Virus record (IMG/VR): IMGVR_UViG_3300044730_002166
Location: 1-22,220 of that record
Direction: 5' to 3' (one strand)
Length of the DNA: 22,220 nt
Origin: a virus
The notes below the pieces were generated by a model. The model searched no databases. It was not told the origin of the DNA and saw only the letters and a program-made list of their open reading frames with translations. Shown here piece after piece: positions 14,197 to 19,864 of this stretch; the stretch's first letter is position 1; every line of letters starts with the position of its first letter. A program made the translations under genes and the position numbers.

Positions 14197-15227
14197 TCGT
14201 GCATCTTCGCGGCGTCCTCGTAGCCTGCCTTCAACAGGAGTTGGATGTAGGGTTGGAAGATGAGGATGAACGAGAGTGAGGTTATCCATCCAGATGGGAT
14301 GATTCCCCAGAGGATGTCATCCTTCGCCTGAAGTGCAAGTGAGTCCAGGGAAATCGAAGGCCTCGCGAGGAGGAGATTGATTCTCCTGTACTTTCCGTAC
14401 GAATCAACACCCATCGAGTCGAGGAAGTCGTTGATCGTGTCGGCCTTCGCGACGTCCTGTGTGATGTGGTTGACTGTGAGGGACTCGAACATCCTCGAGG
14501 TCTGTGTGAGGATCGTGGGCTCGCTCGTCCACTCATGCTTCGTCTCTGGTTCAGGCAGCGTGAGGACGAGGATCTTAACCTCGGGATCAGAGGCCGTTCT
14601 ATAGTTCCTGTCGTTGTACATCGACATGATCGCCGGGAGTATCGGTGTGTTGTTGCACAGGCCGCCATCGATGTGCCACCCTTCCTCGAGCTGTACGGAC
14701 CTGAATGCGATTGGAATTGCACCTGAAGCCGTAGCGTGTTCCGCTCCAAGCTCCCTTTTTCTCACAGTCCAGTTCGCAGACTCGTAGTCTCTCTCGACCT
14801 TGGAGTCCACCCAGATGTACGCCTTCTTCTCAGAGAGTTCGGTGGTTGTCACGATGTTGGTCTCCACCACACCCGTGTCGATGTTTCGCCTGTAACCCTC
14901 GTTGTCGAGTGTCGTCTTCAGGAAGTCCATGAGCGGAGAGTTGTCCATGAGGGAGTAGAACTTGAAGGAGAAGATGTCGCCCCACGGGACCTTCGCCACC
15001 TGGCCGAACGTGACCTTGTTCCAGGGTTCCACGATCTTCTCTGGCAAATCTGGTGATCCTGCCGCTGCCACGTAGGACATGCCGTTCAGAGCCCCCGCCG
15101 AGGAACCGCACACTGTGGCGAACTTGTGCCCCCACTTCTCCGCCACGTACTTGAGGAATCCCGCCTCCCAGGCGCCCTTGACGCCTCCACCCGAAAGTAC
15201 CAATGCGAACTTCTTGTTGTCTTTCAT
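14169..15227 (-). CDS. Patatin-like phospholipase
   Basis: This 352-residue enzyme should hydrolyse acyl esters of membrane phospholipids. The oxyanion hole is LSGGGVKGAWEAG (11-23). The nucleophile is Ser43 in the lipase elbow GSSAG (41-45), and the catalytic Asp is D187 in DGG, so the Ser-Asp dyad is intact. The family's QLEEGWHIDGGLCNNTP segment is well conserved. There is no signal peptide. A C-terminal hydrophobic stretch (WITSLSFILIFQPYIQLLL) could bind membrane. AGGAG lies eight nt before the ATG at 15227. It is the only gene of its unit, divergent from pth2 and overlapping the NADAR gene tail to tail. Roles could include membrane damage at lysis or lipid remodelling; neither is shown. 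Confidence 0.9.
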   Translation of the reverse strand: MKDNKKFALVLSGGGVKGAWEAGFLKYVAEKWGHKFATVCGSSAGALNGMSYVAAAGSPDLPEKIVEPWNKVTFGQVAKVPWGDIFSFKFYSLMDNSPLMDFLKTTLDNEGYRRNIDTGVVETNIVTTTELSEKKAYIWVDSKVERDYESANWTVRKRELGAEHATASGAIPIAFRSVQLEEGWHIDGGLCNNTPILPAIMSMYNDRNYRTASDPEVKILVLTLPEPETKHEWTSEPTILTQTSRMFESLTVNHITQDVAKADTINDFLDSMGVDSYGKYRRINLLLARPSISLDSLALQAKDDILWGIIPSGWITSLSFILIFQPYIQLLLKAGYEDAAKMHDQLEEFFNS

Positions 15228-15282
15228 GATGACGAACTCCTGTGTCTAGATTACTTATAGCAGGTAAAAAATTCGAGGTCCA

Positions 15283-15310
15283 TTACAATGAATCGAGAAA
15301 ATTTTACTAT
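15283..15310 (+). promoter_or_regulatory. Possible sigma-70-like promoter before the pth2 gene
   Basis: TTACAA at 15283-15288, a 16-nt spacer and TACTAT at 15305-15310 form a loose match to host-type promoters. It lies in the divergent 109-nt gap between patatin and the pth2-like gene. It does not fit the TGYAAA family. Confidence 0.3.
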
Positions 15311-15336
15311 CTTTCAAGAACAATCAGGAGGGTCCC

Positions 15337-15723
15337 ATGACCGACGGTCTGAAGCAAGTGATACTTGTGCGGCGAGATTTGAAGATGAAGAAATCTCACG
15401 TTGCTTCGCTGGTGGCGAAAGCCTCAACCGAGTTCTTCCTGGCGAACGACGAGTCTGCGAGGGGCGACACCCTCTCGGTCCGCCTGACGCCGGAGGAGAC
15501 CGACTGGATTAACAGTGGGTCCATTAGGATAGTGTTGGGTGTCGGATCTGAGACTTCACTCAAGAACCTCACCTTCAAGGCGGAGCTCGCAGGTCTGCAG
15601 TGTTATCCCGTGGACGGCAAGATATTCGACGATGAGGGACCTGTGGAGACCCTGTGTGTCGCGATCGGCCCAGATGAAGCGAGCAAGATCGACGAGATAA
15701 CAGGCAACCTAAAGTTGTTGTAA
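15337..15723 (+). CDS. Pth2-type peptidyl-tRNA hydrolase
   Basis: This 128-residue enzyme would release peptides from stalled peptidyl-tRNA. The N-terminus KQVILVRRDLKMKKSHVASLVAKAS is the PTH2 signature (strand 1 plus the basic helix). SIRIVLGVGSE, LQCYPVDGK, CVAIGPDEASKIDEITGNLKLL match the later strands and C-terminus. This is the archaeal/eukaryotic-type enzyme, distinct from bacterial Pth1, and is occasional in large phages. The loop between DDEG and the last strand looks several residues shorter than usual, so activity should be checked. AGGAGG precedes the ATG. The gene ends inside the promoter of the tRNA genes. Confidence 0.87.
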   Translation: MTDGLKQVILVRRDLKMKKSHVASLVAKASTEFFLANDESARGDTLSVRLTPEETDWINSGSIRIVLGVGSETSLKNLTFKAELAGLQCYPVDGKIFDDEGPVETLCVAIGPDEASKIDEITGNLKLL

Positions 15724-15747
15724 AGTTACTCCAGCATATGTTATAAC
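15718..15747 (+). promoter_or_regulatory. Phage promoter copy 7 (TGTAAA-N17-TATAAC), tRNA genes
   Basis: TTGTAAAGTT at 15718-15727, 14 nt, TATAAC at 15742-15747. It matches nine of ten upstream positions and the exact spacing. Transcription would start near 15754, five nt before the tRNA-Leu gene. The upstream box overlaps the last codons and stop of the pth2 gene. Confidence 0.75.
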
Positions 15748-15758
15748 ATAGACATCAA

Positions 15759-15840
15759 GCCGCTCTGGCGGAATCGGCAGACGCAGCGGATTCAAAATCC
15801 GCCACCGCGAGGTGTGTGGGTTCAACTCCCACGGGCGGCA
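15759..15840 (+). tRNA. tRNA-Leu (anticodon CAA)
   Basis: This 82-nt type II tRNA reads UUG. The acceptor stem is GCCGCTC with GGGCGGC (one G-U pair) and discriminator A. The anticodon loop TTCAAAA closes a five-pair stem GCGGA/TCCGC. The variable arm ACC-GCGA-GGT is the long class expected for Leu. The T arm is GTGGG-TTCAACT-CCCAC. The 3' CCA is not encoded and must be added. It has its own phage promoter and is followed after 14 nt by a second tRNA. Confidence 0.95.
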
Positions 15841-15854
15841 CTTGATACTCAAAC

Positions 15855-15928
15855 GGAACCATAGCTCAATAGGTTAGAGCATCTGACTCATAATCAGCCG
15901 GTTCTCGGTTCAAGTCCGAGTGGTTCCA
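15855..15928 (+). tRNA. tRNA with CAU anticodon, probably tRNA-Ile2 (lysidine type) or elongator Met
   Basis: This 74-nt tRNA has acceptor stem GGAACCA/TGGTTCC, discriminator A, D arm with AGCTC...GAGC, anticodon loop CTCATAA, and T arm TCTCGG-TTCAAGT-CCGAG (outer pair aside). CAU tRNAs read AUG unless C34 is changed to lysidine, when they read AUA. An adjacent TilS-like gene favours the Ile2 reading. The initiator class is unlikely because the acceptor begins with a paired G-C. No CCA is encoded. A T-rich run (AATTTTTCT) follows and may end transcription. Its 3' half is overlapped by the stop end of the antisense endonuclease frame. Confidence 0.93.
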
Positions 15929-16691
15929 CTAATTTTTCTACTGTAAAAGTTGAGTTCTTAATTTCGTCAATCTCTTTTCTCTTGATGATCACAAGACTTT
16001 TAGGAAATTGGCTCCATTTGCACCTGTCTTTTTCTGTTTCATATCCTTTTACCTCAACGTACACATCGATGGATCCTAACCAGAAATCAGGATAATAGGT
16101 TCTTTCTCCGCTGAAATGATACGTGAAACCTCGATCGCACTGTTGCGGATTGAGGTTTTTCTCTTTTGCCCACCTATAGAATTCAGCTTCCCAATTTCCC
16201 GTAACTACAATCCCGTCTATTTCGACTTTTCTTACTTTACCTCGGTTTCTTCCCTTGTATGAATTCGGATTAGAGTGAACAACTTCTTTCATTTTTTCTG
16301 ACTGCTTCTTCCTCCTTTCGTCTGTCCACCACTCTTTCATGATTTTGCTTTTTTGAGCCCTTTGTTCAATTTTTTCAGGAGGAATTTGTTGAGGCTGAAC
16401 GAATTTTTTAACATCTTGCACGATTTTCTTTCTGTGAGCATCACAATATTTTGCAAAAGGCATGGATGTGAAGAATTTTTGATCACACTTTACGCAAGAT
16501 TTTTCCAACTTCTTGAGAAAAATCTTGCCCTTTTGTGATACACTTGATTTGGCCTTGAGGCTCTCGCTGATTTTTTTATTCTTTTCTTCTCTGCAATTTT
16601 TTGATGCAAACGACCTCGCACATTTAATACTGCAGAACCTACCCGACCCTACTTTGTCTTTGATTTCTTGCTCACAGTTTTCGCAGTTCAT
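15894..16691 (-). CDS. Homing endonuclease-like protein, Zn-finger plus PD-(D/E)xK nuclease
   Basis: This 265-residue protein probably makes a double-strand break to copy itself into related genomes. The N-terminus has Cys pairs (C3/C6 with C20/C24), and a second set (C66/C69 with C83) fits small zinc ribbons. A basic middle (about 85-165) may bind DNA. The nuclease site is E168 in GNWEAEFYRWA, D202 in YYPDFWL and E213-x-K215 in YVEVKG, a PD-(D/E)xK layout. The final residues, EPLGLEPRTG, are antisense translation of the tRNA(CAU) gene, and the TGA stop lies in its anticodon stem, so the natural C-terminus has been lost or replaced. No Shine-Dalgarno sequence is visible. It is AT-rich and sits between tRNA and tilS genes, a usual niche for such elements. 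Confidence 0.8.
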   Translation of the reverse strand: MNCENCEQEIKDKVGSGRFCSIKCARSFASKNCREEKNKKISESLKAKSSVSQKGKIFLKKLEKSCVKCDQKFFTSMPFAKYCDAHRKKIVQDVKKFVQPQQIPPEKIEQRAQKSKIMKEWWTDERRKKQSEKMKEVVHSNPNSYKGRNRGKVRKVEIDGIVVTGNWEAEFYRWAKEKNLNPQQCDRGFTYHFSGERTYYPDFWLGSIDVYVEVKGYETEKDRCKWSQFPKSLVIIKRKEIDEIKNSTFTVEKLVEPLGLEPRTG

Positions 16692-16759
16692 ATCAGTAAG
16701 TATTATTTGTGATTTGAACCAACCTCTAAATTAATGGTCCTTTTTGAAAGTGTAGCAAA

Positions 16760-17371
16760 ATGATTAGATTCCTTGGGAAACTTCCAAAAAAGTGCATTGT
16801 TGCCTTTTCCGGGGGCGTGGATTCCGTAGCTGTTACAGACTTTCTTGTAAATGGTGGAAAAGAAATTGATCTGGCTTTCTTTCACCACGGAACTGCTGCG
16901 TCTGAAGAAGCGGAGATCTTCGTGCGGGAGTTTTCCAAGCTTAGAAAACTACATTTGAACGTTAAGAGAATTGACAAGCTTGTCCCTCCTCGAGGAATCT
17001 CTCAAGAAGAACACTGGCGGAATTGTCGTTATGAATTTCTCGAAAGCTTCACTCTCCCAGTCGTTACGTGTCATCATCTTGACGACGCTGTTGAAACTTG
17101 GATTTTCTCTTCTCTCCATGGTGAATCGAAGCTAATCCCTTACTCTCGAAGAAACATCATTAGACCATTCCTAATTTCAGAGAAGAAAGATCTTATTTCC
17201 TGGGCAAATAAGCGATCTTTGAGATGGCAGGAAGACATTTCGAATACAGACCTGAAGTACACAAGAAATTTGATTCGACACGCTATCGTTCCTCAGGCAT
17301 TAAAAGTGAACCCAGGACTTAGAAAAGTCCTCAAGAAGAAGTATTTGAATTCGATTCTCGGTGTACAATAA
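16760..17371 (+). CDS. tilS: Short TilS-like tRNA(Ile)-lysidine synthase
   Basis: This 203-residue protein is a PP-loop ATPase of the TilS type, which attaches lysine to C34 of tRNA-Ile(CAU). Motifs are SGGVDS (17-22) for ATP, then CHHLDDAVETWIFSSLHG (104-121), RPFLISEKKDLISWA (135-149) and WQEDISNTDLKYTRNLIRHAIVP (156-178), each in the TilS order. It lacks the Cys motifs of TtcA-type thiolases. Bacterial TilS usually has C-terminal tRNA-binding domains (E. coli about 430 residues); this one ends after the catalytic domain, with no stray remainder downstream. It may be active with fewer contacts or on a single phage tRNA. It lies just past the endonuclease, with only a weak GAAAG before its ATG. 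Confidence 0.88.
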   Translation: MIRFLGKLPKKCIVAFSGGVDSVAVTDFLVNGGKEIDLAFFHHGTAASEEAEIFVREFSKLRKLHLNVKRIDKLVPPRGISQEEHWRNCRYEFLESFTLPVVTCHHLDDAVETWIFSSLHGESKLIPYSRRNIIRPFLISEKKDLISWANKRSLRWQEDISNTDLKYTRNLIRHAIVPQALKVNPGLRKVLKKKYLNSILGVQ

Positions 17372-17391
17372 TTACTAATGTCGAGGAAATC

Positions 17392-17913
17392 GTGAAGAAA
17401 GTCAGACTCTCCCTGAAACGGGGATCCAAGCCGTGGTCATTCACTCTGTATGACTCAGCCGAGTCTGCCTACTATCTCAAAGATGAACCTCCTTATCCTG
17501 ACGGATTCGAAGAGGAATATCGCAAGGTTGTCACCCTGAACAAGGGAGACATCCTCGAGGTCGAGTGGGTCGGATCCGAGTGGGTGTTCGAGGACGAACA
17601 CGAAGACTTCCTGCGCAAACCGGTGGTCCTCCGACGCGAGGTCTTCGACAAGTACGATAAGATCAGAGTCGGCAAGATCACGCCGATCAAGGGCACCGAG
17701 GAGAAGATGGGTTACCTCGAGGTGTACGCCGGGTGGACCTTCGGTGGGGCCGTCCCATGGTCAGAAGAGACCACTTCACATGGTCTCAAAATAACCGAGG
17801 TAAAAGGTCGGATACGTTCAAAGTTCGATTTTCCGAAGTTATTCTCGGACCCAACGATGGGTCTCCTCCAGCAGGAGGATCCTGAGCAGCCGTTGGGTGA
17901 TGTCCTCAACTAG
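17392..17913 (+). CDS. Hypothetical 173-residue protein
   Basis: I do not recognise this family. It starts at GTG 17392 with GAGGA closely upstream; the nearby ATG at 17378 is in another frame and stops quickly. The first half is predicted mostly beta, with a DILEVEWVGSEWVFEDEHEDF stretch. The middle has KIRVGKITPIKG and LEVYAGWTFGGAVPW. The C-terminus is acidic and polar. No signal peptide or membrane segment. It follows tilS by 20 nt, so co-transcription is likely. Its TAG stop shares a CTAG palindrome with the stop of the convergent HAD gene. Confidence 0.66.
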   Translation: MKKVRLSLKRGSKPWSFTLYDSAESAYYLKDEPPYPDGFEEEYRKVVTLNKGDILEVEWVGSEWVFEDEHEDFLRKPVVLRREVFDKYDKIRVGKITPIKGTEEKMGYLEVYAGWTFGGAVPWSEETTSHGLKITEVKGRIRSKFDFPKLFSDPTMGLLQQEDPEQPLGDVLN

Positions 17914-18473
17914 ATCTCGGTCTTGTGCACGATGTGTCGAGAGATCACCTTGACGCTCGGATACTTTGCAGCACGGCGATTGACGGCTTCGACATTTTTA
18001 TATGAATCGTCGAAGAACTCTACGTACTTAACACCGTCATCGACGATTCTTTTTTCAATATAGTCTGCCTTCTTCTCGGGATCGGCGTTAGCCAGAGCGA
18101 CGACTTCCAGACGAGGAAGACCTGCGTCTTCAAGAAACTGATATACAGGGGCTTGAGCTGACCTTGCGGTCAAAATGACCACCTCACCGCCTTTTGAGAG
18201 GATATTGCGAAGTATCCTACCCGTCCAAACAATCTCTCGTGGGTCGATCAACTTGGAAAAATCGGAGTAGTCGAACTCGTCTCCAGGCTGAGACTCATAG
18301 ACGGCGTACTCGCCCGGTGTCAACTCGAACTTGTCTCCCGTGCCCGATGTGACATATATCTTCGAATTCGTTTTGACAAGTGTGTCGTCGAAATCGAAGA
18401 CGCGGAGCCTCCGGCCCTCAATCCTTCTCCTCTCGGACAGGATTGAAGCTATGTATTCTCTCAGAAGCTCCAC
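17910..18473 (-). CDS. HAD-superfamily phosphatase
   Basis: This 187-residue protein starts at GTG 18473 with GAGGAG ten nt upstream. The HAD motifs are motif I DFDDT (27-31), motif II Thr in VVILTARSA (T102), a candidate motif III Lys near 135-141, and motif IV FFDDSYKN (153-160). The Asp nucleophile and general acid are present, so a phosphatase or nucleotidase is likely. Substrate is unknown; 3'-phosphate ends of nucleic acid, nucleotides or sugars are all possible. The N-terminal LLREYIASILSE helix is common in phage-encoded proteins of marine type. It is the last gene of the tail-fibre 2 transcription unit. Confidence 0.85.
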   Translation of the reverse strand: MELLREYIASILSERRRIEGRRLRVFDFDDTLVKTNSKIYVTSGTGDKFELTPGEYAVYESQPGDEFDYSDFSKLIDPREIVWTGRILRNILSKGGEVVILTARSAQAPVYQFLEDAGLPRLEVVALANADPEKKADYIEKRIVDDGVKYVEFFDDSYKNVEAVNRRAAKYPSVKVISRHIVHKTEI

Positions 18474-18487
18474 GTCTCGTTCACTCC

Positions 18488-18838
18488 TCAGGCGCCTGGG
18501 TCAGGGGTAGGTTCAGGAGTCGGCTCTGGAGGTGGAGGTGGAGGTGGGGCAGGAGGAGCGTCCCAGTAGTTTCCTGCCTCTATCGACTCGATCACCACGT
18601 CTGCAAGTTTCGTGCCTAGCCACGTGTAGATGTAGGAATCGTCTGTTCCCCACGCCGAGTAGTCTTCACCGTCCATCGAGAGACCGCCCGACTCGTAGTC
18701 TCTTCTGTCTGTTGCCTGGTCTCCCATCAGCGACCATTCAACTATCGCTCTGGATCCGAGCTGGACCGATGTTCCTCTGACGACGAGGCACTTGGCCTGT
18801 CCCGTCCTATATGCAACCGGTGTTATCTTCGCGTACAT
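18488..18838 (-). CDS. Fibre-linked small protein with Pro-rich tail (paralogue A)
   Basis: This 116-residue product is a paralogue of the protein at 19597-19854. Shared positions include MYAxIxPxxYR at the start, TSVxL, the WSLM core, GExYSxW, DDxYxxTWL and a KL near the end. After about residue 88 it adds a tail with seven consecutive Pro and PEPTP repeats, which the other copy lacks; this tail is encoded by a GGAGGT microsatellite (18528-18548 on the + strand). The family is unknown to me. The position next to fibre genes suggests a fibre accessory, baseplate or chaperone part, which is inference. Its stop lies inside the ribosome site of the HAD gene. Confidence 0.68.
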   Translation of the reverse strand: MYAKITPVAYRTGQAKCLVVRGTSVQLGSRAIVEWSLMGDQATDRRDYESGGLSMDGEDYSAWGTDDSYIYTWLGTKLADVVIESIEAGNYWDAPPAPPPPPPPEPTPEPTPDPGA

Positions 18839-18866
18839 GTTCTGTGTGACCTTTCACTACTATTTA

Positions 18867-19574
18867 TTATCTTGAACTAGATTTGTTCTCCCATTCTGCA
18901 GGTGACGGCGGCAAAGTTAAACCAAATAGCTTCGCAATCCTGTGCATCTCATCAAACGCTGAGTCGTGTCGATCGTACAGGTCTCTGTTAACTTCTGCAA
19001 TTTTCCCTGCAATGGCATAGCCAGGGTCGTCTACTTGCAAATCCTGGGTTCCTGGTGTGCCAAGAGAGATCATCTTCACGTCTCTTCCGTATGGCAACGT
19101 TTCCATTTCCTTTCGAATTCGATACTCTTTGTCTTGAAAGCTTCCGTCTAATTTCTTGAGTTTACTCAAAACTGAATTTACGGTAGGGGAATCGCCTCTG
19201 TCTGACACAATCTTCTTCCATACCCTTAGACCTAGATTGTAGAGGATGGTCGCCTCAATCGCAGAGTTCGACCAGAGATACACGACTTCATAGCCACCTG
19301 CGTGATGTTTCTTGACCGAGAAGATTCCATCTAAACTCACGGCTGATGCAGGCATTTGTTCTATCACAGGCGAGTAATAACCGAGTCGCTTGTGGTTGTT
19401 CTTCTCACTTTTCTTTTCTGATAATATCATTAAGAAACTATACGTGGGACACTCGGCATCAGACACGAGGTAGATGTCTTTTCTTTCTCTCGTCACCATG
19501 TCAGCCAGTGCTACATGATCTTTCACTATCCCTTTGCATCCCGCCTCTACTAGCTTCTTAACCTGTTCCAGCAT
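18867..19574 (-). CDS. Hypothetical 235-residue protein
   Basis: I do not recognise this family. It has no signal peptide or membrane segment. The first 60 residues (VKKLVEAGCKGIVKDHV, then KDIYLVSDAECPTYSFLMILSEKK) look like alternating helix and strand. Residues about 130-170 are helical and charged. The C-terminus is polar and Pro-containing. It lies between the two paralogous fibre-linked genes, with gaps of 22 and 28 nt, so it belongs to the same transcript. Confidence 0.66.
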   Translation of the reverse strand: MLEQVKKLVEAGCKGIVKDHVALADMVTRERKDIYLVSDAECPTYSFLMILSEKKSEKNNHKRLGYYSPVIEQMPASAVSLDGIFSVKKHHAGGYEVVYLWSNSAIEATILYNLGLRVWKKIVSDRGDSPTVNSVLSKLKKLDGSFQDKEYRIRKEMETLPYGRDVKMISLGTPGTQDLQVDDPGYAIAGKIAEVNRDLYDRHDSAFDEMHRIAKLFGLTLPPSPAEWENKSSSR

Positions 19575-19596
19575 CTCGAAATCTTAAACCAAGAAA

Positions 19597-19854
19597 TTAC
19601 ACGTGTATTTCGACGATTGCAACGCCAAGCTTTCCGGCCAACCATGTCATGACATACTCGTCATCCCCAAGCCAGGACGAATATTCTTCACCACCAAGCA
19701 AGGCCGTTCCATGCTCAAATAATACAGATCTGTCTTCGTTCATGAGTGACCAACTTATAGCTGCTCCTCGGCTTAATTCAACACTAGTCTGCGTGATAGA
19801 AAGAACAGTGGCATCACCCTGCCTGTAACTTAATGGTTCAATGATAGCATACAT
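19597..19854 (-). CDS. Fibre-linked small protein (paralogue B)
   Basis: This 85-residue product starts at ATG 19854. An upstream in-frame TTG at 19872 is less likely: from 19854 the protein begins MYAIIEPLSYR, matching the start of its paralogue MYAKITPVAYR, and AAGGA lies eight nt before it, overlapping the fibre stop codon. The two paralogues align along the whole 85 residues, with GEEYSSWLGDDEYVMTWLAGKL against GEDYSAWGTDDSYIYTWLGTKL. This copy has no Pro-rich tail. It directly follows tail fibre 2, supporting a structural or assembly partner role. The family is unknown to me. Confidence 0.72.
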   Translation of the reverse strand: MYAIIEPLSYRQGDATVLSITQTSVELSRGAAISWSLMNEDRSVLFEHGTALLGGEEYSSWLGDDEYVMTWLAGKLGVAIVEIHV

Positions 19855-19864
19855 CTTATTTTCC

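Noticed and set aside
15929-16691. Intron interrupting the tRNA(CAU) or a neighbouring gene, carrying the endonuclease
   Set aside because: The tRNA is complete and uninterrupted, and no split gene flanks the endonuclease.
16700-16730. GGTTCAAATC on the minus strand, like a tRNA T loop, suggesting a tRNA remnant
   Set aside because: No matching T stem or acceptor stem can be drawn around it.
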